Assembly: GCA_018266075.1 (NCBI GenBank)
Contig: JAFEBB010000007.1
Location: 1 to 64,000 of the forward strand
Direction of reading: 5' to 3'
DNA length: 64,000 nucleotides
Source: Deltaproteobacteria bacterium
GTDB lineage: Bacteria > Myxococcota > Myxococcia > Myxococcales > SZAS-1
Part shown: piece after piece, positions 49,530 to 58,902 of the stretch
Layout: every line of letters begins with the position of its first letter
Position numbering within the stretch: the stretch's first letter is position 1
Position numbers and translations under genes: made by a program
Notes under the pieces: generated by a model
Told to the model about the DNA's origin: nothing
What the model saw: the letters and a program-made list of their open reading frames with translations, nothing else
Database searches by the model: none

Positions 49530-50845
49530 CCGAGGTCGGTCGCGTCGCCCACGAAGACGTCGCGCTCGACCTTCTCGCCCGCCTCGTCGAGCCGCGAGGG
49601 CAGGGTGCGCAGCACGGGATAGCCGTGCACGAACTCGTTGAACGCCTTCTGCGGCAGGTAGCAGAGCGTGGTCGGCTCCGGCGCCCAGATGCTCGCCCGC
49701 GTCGGCAGGCCCGCCAGCGCCGAGACCACGCCGTAGTAGCGGCCGCGTGAGAGGTCGGCGAGGGTCTTGTCCTTGCCTGGGCTGTCGCGACGGCTCACCA
49801 CCACCCGTCCGGACGTGATGAGGGCGATGCCGTTCTGCACCTCGCCCGGCGAGAGCAGCACCTCGCCCGCGGCGACCTTGCGATCCTCGAAGTGCGAGAT
49901 GAGCGCCGCGCGGCCCACGGCGTCGAGGTTGCGGAACAGCGGGCTCGCCGCGAGGAAGCTCTCCAGCAGCCGCTCCTTGAAGTAGCGCGCCAGTGCCTGG
50001 CGAACCGAGGGGTAGCCGCGCGCGGCGGCGTCGAGGCGCGCCGCGCGGAACTCGAGCACGCTCGCTTCGCCAATGGCACGGACGGTGGCCGTGCGCACCT
50101 TGCGCGTGAGCAGCCCGAAGAGCCCGAACGGCTCGTTGTCGCGCACGTGCAGCAGCGCCACCTCGCCGTCCGGCCCGGAGCAGACGACCTCCATCACGCC
50201 GCTCTCGACGACGAAGAACGACTCCGCGCCGGCGCCCTCGCGGAAGGCCGGCTGCCTATTGACCAAATGGTGTCGAACGACGCCGGGCACCAGCGTCTGC
50301 AACGCCTCGGACGCGAAGTCCTGTAGCACCTTCGCGCGCTGCAGCGCGGCCATCGCTTCTGCCTCGTCGGCGTGCTCGCTCACCACCTCGAGCTCGTCGT
50401 CGTCGAGGGCCAGGTGCTCGCCTTCGTCGTCCTCGTAGTAGTCGGCGTCGGCTTCTTCCTCGGCCAGCGCCTCGGCCTCGAGCAGCTCCTCCTCCTCGCG
50501 GGCGATGGCCTCGAGGATGTCCTGGGGGATGAGCGAGCGCGTCGAGGTCAAAGGGATCTCCACCGGCTCTGGCTGAAACGCATCGAACTTGCCCGTGCGG
50601 TGGAACTCTACGCCCACGCTCTCGGGGTCGAACACTTCATCCGGCAGGAGCGGCACATCGCCCGTGATGTGCAGCTCCACGCCCAGCTCGTCGGCGTCGT
50701 GGATGCGCGCCAGCTCGTGGGCGGGAACGGGCTCGGTCTCGGGGCGGGCGAGGGCGCGGGCGCGCTTGGTGTTCTCGCGCTCGCCCGTGGCCTTGAAGGT
50801 GCCCAGCGGTGTGTGGGGACGGCGGAACCGAGGCTCGCCTTCCAT
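49526..50845 (-). CDS. Protein with two cyclic-nucleotide-binding domains and acidic linker
   Basis: The 439-residue cytoplasmic protein starts at ATG 50845. The N-terminal 190 residues are Glu/Asp-rich and partly low-complexity (EAIAREEEELLEAEALAEEEADADYYEDDE). Two cNMP-binding (CAP_ED) domains follow: about 190-310 (ESFFVVESGVMEVVCSGPDGEVALLHVRDNEPFGLFGLL) and about 320-435 (LFRNLDAVGRAALISHF, GEVLLSPGEVQNGIALITSGRVVV). No helix-turn-helix is present, so it is not a CRP-type transcription factor; it may be a cAMP or c-di-GMP sensing scaffold. It overlaps by four bases the convergent IgGFc-like gene and is divergent from the M16 operon. Confidence 0.85.
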   Translation of the reverse strand: MEGEPRFRRPHTPLGTFKATGERENTKRARALARPETEPVPAHELARIHDADELGVELHITGDVPLLPDEVFDPESVGVEFHRTGKFDAFQPEPVEIPLTSTRSLIPQDILEAIAREEEELLEAEALAEEEADADYYEDDEGEHLALDDDELEVVSEHADEAEAMAALQRAKVLQDFASEALQTLVPGVVRHHLVNRQPAFREGAGAESFFVVESGVMEVVCSGPDGEVALLHVRDNEPFGLFGLLTRKVRTATVRAIGEASVLEFRAARLDAAARGYPSVRQALARYFKERLLESFLAASPLFRNLDAVGRAALISHFEDRKVAAGEVLLSPGEVQNGIALITSGRVVVSRRDSPGKDKTLADLSRGRYYGVVSALAGLPTRASIWAPEPTTLCYLPQKAFNEFVHGYPVLRTLPSRLDEAGEKVERDVFVGDATDLG

Positions 50846-50923
50846 GGGAAGCACCCCGCCCGGGTGGCCTGGCCCGGAGTGGCGCTTATGGCGGAAAGGT
50901 GACTGCCAAGTCAACCAAGCGTG

Positions 50924-50973
50924 ACCCGGGCGTGTCCCGGGTGGAACTTCCTTGCGAACACCGGGACACGCCC
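50924..50973. promoter_or_regulatory. Two mutually exclusive inverted repeats between divergent genes
   Basis: GGGCGTGTCCCGG (50928-50940) pairs perfectly with CCGGGACACGCCC (50961-50973) across 20 bases. Overlapping its left arm, ACCCGGG (50924-50930) pairs with CCCGGGT (50936-50942) around a 5-base loop. The two structures cannot form together. They lie 31-81 bases before the first M16 ATG (51005) and 79 bases upstream of the start at 50845. An operator for a dimeric regulator, or a switchable leader hairpin, would fit. Confidence 0.5.
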
Positions 50974-51004
50974 CTAGCGTTCCGGCTCCCACGCAGGAGG
51001 CCGC

Positions 51005-52282
51005 ATGGCGAAGCCCGCGCGCGCCGCGATCTCTCCCGACTTGTTCCCGGTGCACGAGCACACGCTGCCCAACGGGCTGCGGGTTCGGCTCATGCCCGAC
51101 CACGCCGTGCCCACGGTGAGCTACTACACGTTCTTCCGCGTGGGCTCGCGCAACGAGCGGCCGGGCATCACCGGGATCGCTCACCTGTTCGAGCACATGA
51201 TGTTCAACGGCGCGGCCAAGTACGGGCCCAAGGAGTTCGACCGCGTGCTGGAGAGCCACGGCGGCTACTCCAACGCCTACACCTCGAACGACGTCACCGC
51301 GTACTACGAGGACTTCAGCTCCAGCGCGCTGGAGAAGGTCATCGACCTCGAGAGCGATCGCATGCGCTCGCTGGCGATCACGCCGGAGACGCTGAAGCAG
51401 GAGCGCGAGGTCGTCAAAGAGGAGCGCCGGCTCCGCACCGACAACGACATTTTGGGCATGCTCGACGAGCAGCTCGGCGCGACGCTGTACCTCGCGCACC
51501 CGTATCGCTGGCCGGTCATCGGCTGGATGGGCGACATCGAGCGCATCAGCCGCGAGGACTGCCTCGCGTTCTTCCGCACCTACTACGCGCCCAACAACGC
51601 CACGCTCTTCGTGTGCGGCGACTTCGAGCCGAACGCGGCGCTGGCGCTGATCCAGAAGTACTACGGCGACATTCCCTCGGGCCCCGAGGCGCCCGAGGTG
51701 CCCGCCTACGAGCCGCCGCAGAAGGGCGAGCGTCGCGCGCAGGTGCGCTATCCCGCGCAGGCGAGCGCGGTGGCGATGGGCTGGCATGCGCCCAAGGCTT
51801 CCGACCCGCTCACGCCGGTGATGGACGTGCTCCAGTACGCGCTCTCGGCGGGCGAGGGCGCGCTGCTCACCAAGCGGCTCGTGTACCAGGACGAGCTCGC
51901 GGTGAACGTGATGGTCGACTACAGCTGGCGAATCGATCCCGGCGCGTTCTCGGTCTACGTGGAGCTCAAGCCCGGCGTGGACCCCAAGAAGGCCGAGGCC
52001 GCGGTGGACAAGGTGCTGCAGGGCGTGGCCGAGAAGGGCCTCGCGTCAGCGGACCTGGAGCGCGCGAAAAATCTCCTCCGTTCGCGCGCGTTGCGCGAGC
52101 TGGCCACGCACAACGGCCGCGCGCACGCGTACGGCAACGCCGAGGTGTTCATGGGCGATTGGCGGCTCGCGCTGGCGATGATCGACCACTACCAGGCCGT
52201 GACCAACGCGCAGGTGAAGGCCGCGGCGAAGTCGCTCTTCGAAGCGGGCAGGAAGAACGTCGTGACGCTTGTTCCGTCCTAA
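51005..52282 (+). CDS. M16-family zinc peptidase, catalytic partner
   Basis: The 425-residue protein has the inverted zinc motif HLFEH (His60, Glu63, His64) with the third ligand Glu138/139 in VVKEERR about 75 residues on. This is the signature of M16B peptidases such as processing peptidase beta and PqqF-like proteins. No signal peptide is visible. It lies upstream of a second M16 protein lacking the zinc motif, the usual catalytic/structural pair forming a closed clam-shell. It probably degrades or processes small peptides. A strong inverted repeat precedes it. Confidence 0.93.
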   Translation: MAKPARAAISPDLFPVHEHTLPNGLRVRLMPDHAVPTVSYYTFFRVGSRNERPGITGIAHLFEHMMFNGAAKYGPKEFDRVLESHGGYSNAYTSNDVTAYYEDFSSSALEKVIDLESDRMRSLAITPETLKQEREVVKEERRLRTDNDILGMLDEQLGATLYLAHPYRWPVIGWMGDIERISREDCLAFFRTYYAPNNATLFVCGDFEPNAALALIQKYYGDIPSGPEAPEVPAYEPPQKGERRAQVRYPAQASAVAMGWHAPKASDPLTPVMDVLQYALSAGEGALLTKRLVYQDELAVNVMVDYSWRIDPGAFSVYVELKPGVDPKKAEAAVDKVLQGVAEKGLASADLERAKNLLRSRALRELATHNGRAHAYGNAEVFMGDWRLALAMIDHYQAVTNAQVKAAAKSLFEAGRKNVVTLVPS

Positions 52283-52313
52283 CCAGCCACCAGCCACCGA
52301 CCCGAGCGAACCT

Positions 52314-53648
52314 GTGACCCAGAACGGAACCCCGCTCTCGCTTCCCGCCACGCGCACCAGCCAGCTCGCGAACGGCATGCACCTCGTCATCGCCGAACGG
52401 CCCGGGCTGCCGCTCGTCGCGGTTCGGCTCGAGCTCACCAGCGGCACCGCACACGACCCGCGCGGAAAGGCCGGGCTCGCCGAGTTCACCGCCCAGCTCC
52501 TGCGCCGCGGGACCAAGACGCGCACCGCAGATCAGATCGACGAAGCCATCGAGCGCGTGGGCGGCTCGCTCGGCATCGACGTCGATGCGGACTCCACCGC
52601 GATCGGCGCGAGCCTGCCCAGCGAGCACTTGCCCGTGGCCGTGCAGATCCTCGCGGACCTCGCGCAGCAGCCGAAGTTCGCGCCGAATGAAGTCGCGGCG
52701 GCCAAGGCGCGCACCCTGGCCGGGCTCGCGAACGATCTCGACGATCCCTCGAGCGTCGCCGACAAGGCCATCTCCCACTTCGCGCTCGGCGCGCATCCGT
52801 ACGCGCACCCGGGCGGCGGCTTCTCGCGCACGGTGAAGACCTTCACGCGCGCGGAGGTCGTGGAGCACCACGCTCGCGCGTTCGGGCCGGACTGCGCGGC
52901 GTTGTACGTGGTGGGCGATCTCGGCGGCGCGGACGTGGAAGCGCTGGTGCAGAAGCGCTTCGGCAAGTGGACGCGCGCGGCGCCGCCGTTCGAGGAGACG
53001 CCCGAGGTGACGGAGCCGACGGAGCGGCAGGTGATCGTCGTCGACAAGGGCGACGCCAGCCAGACGCAGATCCGCGTGGCCTCCAGCGGTATCCCGCGCA
53101 ACTCGCCGCAGTACTTCGACTGCATGGTGGCCGCGGGCGTGCTCGGCGGCGGCTTCACCAGCCGCTTGATGGAAGAGATCCGCGTCAACCGCGGCTTGAG
53201 CTACGGCGTGAGCTCGCGCTTCTACAGCATGCGCCGCGGCGGTGAGTTCGCCATCTCCACGTTCACCAAGAACGAGACCGTCATCGAGGCGCTTCAAGTC
53301 TCGCTGGAGACGGCGCGGGCGCTCGCGGCGCAGGGCCCGACGGCCGAAGAGATGGCTCGCACGCGGACCTACGTGAACGGGCTCTTTCCGCTGCAGCTCG
53401 AGACCAACGAGCAGCTCGCGCGGATGATGGCCGACCTGCGGCTGTACGGCATCGGCGACGAGTACGTGGCCACGTTCCGCGATCGCGTGTCGGCGGTGAC
53501 GGCGGAGCAGGTGAAGGCCGCGGCCCAGGCGCACTTCCCGCTCGAGGCGTACACGATCGTCTGCGTGGGCCCGGCGAAGCATCTGAAGACCGCGCTCGAG
53601 CCGTTCGGCGCCAAGGTGCAGGTGCGCAAGCTCTCGGAGCTCAGCTAG
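52314..53648 (+). CDS. M16-family peptidase partner, non-catalytic
   Basis: This protein of about 444 residues has the M16 fold but reads AGLAEF where HXXEH should be, so it lacks the zinc site. It keeps the C-terminal substrate-binding pair, Arg and Tyr, in RVNRGLSYGVSS. This is the expected partner of the catalytic protein at 51005. GTG 52314 is the likelier start; a TTG at 52269 inside the preceding gene is possible. The gap from the first M16 stop carries tandem ACCAGCC-like bases. The pseudouridine synthase gene begins on the base after its stop. Confidence 0.9.
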   Translation: MTQNGTPLSLPATRTSQLANGMHLVIAERPGLPLVAVRLELTSGTAHDPRGKAGLAEFTAQLLRRGTKTRTADQIDEAIERVGGSLGIDVDADSTAIGASLPSEHLPVAVQILADLAQQPKFAPNEVAAAKARTLAGLANDLDDPSSVADKAISHFALGAHPYAHPGGGFSRTVKTFTRAEVVEHHARAFGPDCAALYVVGDLGGADVEALVQKRFGKWTRAAPPFEETPEVTEPTERQVIVVDKGDASQTQIRVASSGIPRNSPQYFDCMVAAGVLGGGFTSRLMEEIRVNRGLSYGVSSRFYSMRRGGEFAISTFTKNETVIEALQVSLETARALAAQGPTAEEMARTRTYVNGLFPLQLETNEQLARMMADLRLYGIGDEYVATFRDRVSAVTAEQVKAAAQAHFPLEAYTIVCVGPAKHLKTALEPFGAKVQVRKLSELS

Positions 53649-54350
53649 GTGCCCGACATCCGCGTGCTGTACGAGGACCCGGGCCTGCTCGTGGTCGACA
53701 AGCCGGCCGGGCTGCTGACGATTCCGGGCCGCGGACCGGACGCCGGACCCGACGCGCAGCACGTGCTCGAGGGCCAGCGCGGCGAGCGGCTCTGGGTGGT
53801 GCACCGGCTCGATCGCGGGACGTCGGGCGCGCTCGCGTTCGCGCGGAATCCCGCGGTGCATCGCACGCTCTCGATGGCGTTCGAGCACGGCAAGGTTGAG
53901 AAGCGCTACCAGGCGCTCGCGTTCGGGATCGTCATCGACGACGAGGGCGTGATCGATCGTGCGCTGGTGCCCGCGCGGCGCGGCAAGATGCGGCCGGCGA
54001 TGCCGAGCGAGGACGGCAAGCCCTCGCGGACGCGCTTTCGGGTGCTCGAGCGCTTCGCTGCGGGCTACACGTGGCTGGAGCTCGAGCCGGAGACGGGACG
54101 TCAGCACCAGATCCGCGTGCACCTGGCGTCGATTGGGCACCCGCTCGCGGTGGACGAGATGTACCGGAGCGCGTCGCAGCGGACGGCGATGGAGCTGGGC
54201 GGGCAGGGCGACGAGGTGATCCTCGCGCGGACGCCGCTGCACTGCGCGCGGATGGTGTTGCCACTTGGCGAGAAGAGCGTGACCGTGGAGGCGCCGCTGG
54301 TGGAGGACCTCGCGCGCGCGCTGGAGATCTTGCGGCGGGCGGGCGCCTGA
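53649..54350 (+). CDS. RluA-family pseudouridine synthase
   Basis: The 233-residue enzyme has the RluA core: YEDPGLLVVDKPAGLL, the catalytic VHRLDRGTSGAL with Asp55, KRYQAL, and TGRQHQIRVHLASIGHPLAVD. It converts uridine to pseudouridine in rRNA or tRNA; the target base cannot be told. No S4 domain precedes it, so it resembles the short RluA/TruC/RsuA-like group. GTG 53649 follows directly after the M16 stop, suggesting co-translation, though the functional link is not obvious. It converges on the gene ending at 54354. Confidence 0.92.
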   Translation: MPDIRVLYEDPGLLVVDKPAGLLTIPGRGPDAGPDAQHVLEGQRGERLWVVHRLDRGTSGALAFARNPAVHRTLSMAFEHGKVEKRYQALAFGIVIDDEGVIDRALVPARRGKMRPAMPSEDGKPSRTRFRVLERFAAGYTWLELEPETGRQHQIRVHLASIGHPLAVDEMYRSASQRTAMELGGQGDEVILARTPLHCARMVLPLGEKSVTVEAPLVEDLARALEILRRAGA

Positions 54351-54353
54351 CGA

Positions 54354-55286
54354 CTAGCCGAAGATCGGCCCCTTGTTCGTCTTCGTCCCCTTCTTCGGCG
54401 CGGTCTCGAAGGCCTGGTCCTTGTTGCTCCACTCCTTCTGCACCGCGAAGCCATCCACCTTGCCGTACACGCTCTTGAGCGGCAGCGCGTCGATGGCCTC
54501 GTCGCCGATCTCGCCGTTCTGGTCGTTGTACCAGCCGAGCTTCTTGCCCTTGATCGGGCTGTTCACGTCGGGGTCGGTCTCGGCCTCGCTCCACTCGTGC
54601 GACTCGACGATGGAGATCGCGTCGGCGGGCTTGCCGTCGAAGTCGATGCCGTTCTGGCCCTGCCCGTACACGATGGCCGCGTAGTACACGGGCTTGCCGT
54701 CCGGGCCGGCGTAGCTGCCGTGGTAGCCGCCGAGGCCGTTGGTGGAGTCGTTGCTGCCGTCGGTGAGGATGGTGCCCGGCGGGAGAATCACGGTGTGGAT
54801 GGTCTGCGGATCGCTCGACTGCGTGCCGCTGGCGATGGCCTGCTTCACGATGCTCTGGATCTGCGACTCGTTCACTTCCTTGGGCGACGCGCCGGGCACC
54901 ACCGTCGAGCCCGCGAAGCTGCCCTTGCCCACGCCGTACTGCGCGAGCACGCCCATGTACGAGCTCTGCTCGACATCCTTGGCGAACGCGTCGTTGTGGG
55001 TGGAGATGGTCTTGCCCGCGGTCGTGTTCCAGAAGTCGCCCAGGTAGATGTTGTTGATGACCGGCTTGGAGAGCACCGAGCCGCCGCGGCTGGTGAGGTT
55101 GTACTGACCGGAAGCCGCCGTACCCGTGGCCGCCTCGCCCGGCGTCCAGTTCGAGGGCCGCTTCTCGTCACTGTCGAAGCCATCCTTCGTGGTGCGCGGC
55201 GCGTGCGCCTGGGTCTCGGAGACCTCGTCGAGATCCTCGGTGGACTGGGTGGCGCTCACATGGCTCAGGCGGCTGACGCGGCTCAT
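54354..55286 (-). CDS. Metalloprotease-like protein with HExxE-TDP signature
   Basis: ATG 55286 follows GGAGG, giving a 310-residue protein. Its key feature is ESHEWSEAETDP followed by GWYNDQNGEIGDEA. In bacterial EXORDIUM-like proteins and related putative zinc metalloproteases the same order (HExxE, TDP, a Trp-Tyr-Asp turn, EIGD) is conserved, with His and Glu as candidate zinc and catalytic residues. Upstream are SKPVINNIYLGDFWNT and HTVILPPGTILTDGSNDSTNGLGGYHGSY, also in line with that family. The N-terminus (SRVSRLSHVSATQSTEDL) is hydrophilic, not a signal peptide, unlike family members, which are usually secreted. Confidence 0.72.
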   Translation of the reverse strand: MSRVSRLSHVSATQSTEDLDEVSETQAHAPRTTKDGFDSDEKRPSNWTPGEAATGTAASGQYNLTSRGGSVLSKPVINNIYLGDFWNTTAGKTISTHNDAFAKDVEQSSYMGVLAQYGVGKGSFAGSTVVPGASPKEVNESQIQSIVKQAIASGTQSSDPQTIHTVILPPGTILTDGSNDSTNGLGGYHGSYAGPDGKPVYYAAIVYGQGQNGIDFDGKPADAISIVESHEWSEAETDPDVNSPIKGKKLGWYNDQNGEIGDEAIDALPLKSVYGKVDGFAVQKEWSNKDQAFETAPKKGTKTNKGPIFG

Positions 55287-55418
55287 GCATTCCTCCGTGC
55301 GGCGTGACCCTCTCATTCTCGGACGGGCCTGCACGAAGTTGCGTCACGCTGTCCTGAAACCACGCGGTCTACAGGTTGCCAAATCTCGAATCTGTCGCGG
55401 AATCGGTCGATCCGGGGG

Positions 55419-56264
55419 CTAACCCCGCAGGAACTGGAGCAGGAGCTTGTTCACCTCTTCGGGCGCGTCCTGCTGAACCCAGTGGGAGGCGTTGGGGATG
55501 CGCTCGATCCGCAGATCGCGCGCGAAGGGCTCGAGCCCCTCGAGCAGCTCCAGACCCAGCGCGGTGTCGCGCTCGCCCCAGATGAGCATCGTGGGGCGCT
55601 CTGCCGGTGGAAGCTTGAGGTTCACCTTCGGGTAGCGGAACGCGGCGCGGTACCAGTTGAGCGCGCCCGTCGCGGCGCCGGGCTGGGCGTAGGCCTCTTC
55701 GAAGCGGGCGATGTCGGCGTCGCTGAAGCGGACCTTGTTCACGGCCATCCCGCGGAGCGCGCGGCGCATGAAGTTCGGATCGCGGGTGGCGCGCTCGGGC
55801 AGGAACGGGAGCTGGAAGAAGAACATGTACCAGCTCTTCGCGAGCTGCTTGCGCGTGCGGAACGCGCGCAACATCCGGCCCGGCGGCGGAGCGTTCATCA
55901 CCACCAGCTTGTCCACGTGCTCGCCGTGCCGCGCGCCGAAGGTCCACGCGAGCGCGCCGCCCCAGTCGTGGCCGACGACGTGCGCCTTCTCGTGTCCCAG
56001 CGCCTTCAAGAGCCCGACGACATCTTGCTCGATGCGATCGAGCCGGTAGGCGCTCACGTCGCGCGGCTTGTCGCTCTTGTTGTAGCCACGGAGGTCGGGC
56101 GCGATGGCGCAGAAGCCCGCGCTGGCGAGCGCGTCCATCTGGTGGCGCCACGAGTACCAGAACTCGGGAAAGCCGTGCAGGAGCAGCACCGGCTTGCCTT
56201 CGCCCTGGATGGCGACGTTGAGCCGCACCTCGCCCACGTCGATGAGCCGCTCGGTTGGCGCCAT
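55419..56264 (-). CDS. Alpha/beta hydrolase, epoxide-hydrolase-like
   Basis: The 281-residue hydrolase has the oxyanion motif HGFPEFWYSWR, the nucleophile elbow GHDWGG with Asp100, a second GYNKSDKP loop and catalytic His261 in NASHWVQ. An Asp nucleophile with HGFPE and GHDWGG marks the epoxide hydrolase/haloalkane dehalogenase branch. Soluble epoxide hydrolase-like use is most probable. ATG 56264 follows GGAGGGGAC. The frame is open upstream but runs in another gene's shadow. It is the downstream neighbour of the zinc-binding membrane protein gene at 56356. Confidence 0.9.
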   Translation of the reverse strand: MAPTERLIDVGEVRLNVAIQGEGKPVLLLHGFPEFWYSWRHQMDALASAGFCAIAPDLRGYNKSDKPRDVSAYRLDRIEQDVVGLLKALGHEKAHVVGHDWGGALAWTFGARHGEHVDKLVVMNAPPPGRMLRAFRTRKQLAKSWYMFFFQLPFLPERATRDPNFMRRALRGMAVNKVRFSDADIARFEEAYAQPGAATGALNWYRAAFRYPKVNLKLPPAERPTMLIWGERDTALGLELLEGLEPFARDLRIERIPNASHWVQQDAPEEVNKLLLQFLRG

Positions 56265-56355
56265 GTCCCCTCCCTGGAACCGTTTCAAGACCTGCTTCCG
56301 AGCACGCCGGCTGCGCCAGCGCGACGACCCGCCGGTCCTGAAACTCCCGCGCAAG

Positions 56356-56898
56356 CTACGAGGGCGTGGCGCGTCCGGCAAGCCTCCGCGCCGACCACGC
56401 GCCGCGCAGCTTTCGCAATCGGATGACGGTCCAGGTGGCGTGCACGGGCACGAGCAGCGCGCCCAGGTAGAGCGGCTCGCCCTCCGCCGCCATGACCATG
56501 CCCACCGCGAAGCCCCACTGCACGAGCATCCCCAGCCACATCGTGGCCTGGTGCCGGCCCTCGCCATAGAGCAGCTCGCAGATGACGAGCTCGACGATCG
56601 CCGCGACGAGGATGCCGCCGCTGAAGTCGGTGTCGAGCGCGAAGGCCTTGCCCGCGGCGGTGATCACCCCGAGCGCCATCGCCTGCACGACGGGGTTCGC
56701 GAGCAGCTCCCAGGTCAGCGTGCGCTCGCGGCGCGCGCCGTCGGCCTGCTCGCGATCGCGGCAGCGCGCGCAGCGGCCGGTGAGGCCCAGGCAGCGCTCG
56801 CACAAGAAGCGTCCGCAGCCCGGACACGCGCCCTCGGCGAAGGCGCGCGCGTGCTCGACGCAGAAGACCTGCTCAGGCGCTGGCGCCACCGGTGCCAC
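56356..56898 (-). CDS. B-box-like zinc-binding membrane protein
   Basis: The protein of about 180 residues starts at a GTG near 56898 or 56889, inside the end of the upstream gene. It has an N-terminal Cys/His cluster (CVEHARAFAEGACPGCGRFLCERCLGLTGRCARC) resembling a B-box or double zinc ribbon. About three membrane helices follow (LGVITAAGKAFAL; GILVAAIVELVICELLY; LGMLVQWGFAVGMVMAA; YLGALLVPVHATWTV). The same plan, zinc module then helices, is seen at 9245. Such proteins are frequent in this lineage but unstudied; the zinc module may bind a partner at the membrane. Confidence 0.75.
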   Translation of the reverse strand: MAPVAPAPEQVFCVEHARAFAEGACPGCGRFLCERCLGLTGRCARCRDREQADGARRERTLTWELLANPVVQAMALGVITAAGKAFALDTDFSGGILVAAIVELVICELLYGEGRHQATMWLGMLVQWGFAVGMVMAAEGEPLYLGALLVPVHATWTVIRLRKLRGAWSARRLAGRATPS

Positions 56899-57412
56899 CG
56901 GTCTCGGGCTGCGCGGGGTCGGCGACGACCGCGGCCTCCACATCGGGCTCGGTCACCGGCCGTCCGGTCGGCGCCGGGCGCGCGGGTGCGGGCTTGCCGT
57001 TGCGCGCGTGCACCAGGGTCTTCACGAAGCTCTTGAAGACCACGTCGATCTTGTCGGCGCGCGCGGCGGCCACGAAGCCCCGGCCGAAGGTCGGGTGATC
57101 CACGACCTGGTCGACCACGAACTTCTCGTTGATGTTGTAGCTGCGCGCGGTGGAGCCGTCCTTGCCGGCGAGCTGCTCGTCGAAGCTGGCGGCCGCGCTG
57201 CGGCTCCGGGTCTCCGACTTCGCGCCGCCCGAGCTCGTGTTGCGCGGCTTGGACGTGCCGGGCGCGGCCTTGTAGGCGTGCTCGCCCATGCAGGTGTTGC
57301 AGCGGACGCGCGCGATGCGCTCGCCCACCATCGCCAGGATGGTGTGCGCGAGGAGCATCTTGCACTTGGTGCAGAAGCTGTCGACCTCGCCGCCGACGCT
57401 GTGGGCTGCCAT
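56873..57412 (-). CDS. CxxC zinc-ribbon protein with disordered middle
   Basis: The 179-residue product starts at ATG 57412. A zinc-ribbon-like motif opens it (FCTKCKMLLAHTILAMVGERIARVRCNTCMGEHAY), with two CxxC pairs 28 residues apart. A Ser/Lys-rich disordered part (about 50-90) follows, then a short conserved-looking domain (VDHPTFGRGFVAAARADKIDVVFKSFVKTLVHAR) and an Ala/Pro-rich tail. The HPTFGRGFV segment resembles a beta-barrel fold seen in other myxobacterial proteins. It overlaps the next gene and is divergent from alanine racemase. Confidence 0.75.
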   Translation of the reverse strand: MAAHSVGGEVDSFCTKCKMLLAHTILAMVGERIARVRCNTCMGEHAYKAAPGTSKPRNTSSGGAKSETRSRSAAASFDEQLAGKDGSTARSYNINEKFVVDQVVDHPTFGRGFVAAARADKIDVVFKSFVKTLVHARNGKPAPARPAPTGRPVTEPDVEAAVVADPAQPETGGTGGASA

Positions 57413-57535
57413 GGTGAACGACCTCGGGGATTTCGAAGGGGGCTGAGGTTTAACAAGCATGGCCCGCATGCGAAAGGGGCAAGGGGGCTTGGCCGGAAGC
57501 TTGCTTTCCCCAGGTCGCGAAGGGCGGGGCGATTC

Positions 57536-57564
57536 TTGACAGCGCCCTGCGCCTTTGCGCTACT
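57536..57564 (+). promoter_or_regulatory. Candidate sigma70-type promoter of the alanine racemase gene
   Basis: A perfect TTGACA at 57536-57541 is followed after 17 bases by GCTACT at 57559-57564, a partial -10 match. It lies about 58 bases before ATG 57622. Confidence 0.5.
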
Positions 57565-57621
57565 GGCCCGAAGGGTGGCCCAAGGTCGCGAGTTGCGGTC
57601 GTGGGCGAAGGACATCGAGCA

Positions 57622-58854
<1,233 letters not shown>

Positions 58855-58902
58855 CGACGACGGTTGCGGACAGCCGGGCTCCTTCGGCATAGAACCTAGG
58901 TC

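Noticed and set aside
51005-54350. PQQ biosynthesis locus because of M16 peptidases
   Set aside because: No pqqA, B, C, D or E genes lie nearby; the pair followed by a pseudouridine synthase does not fit such a cluster.
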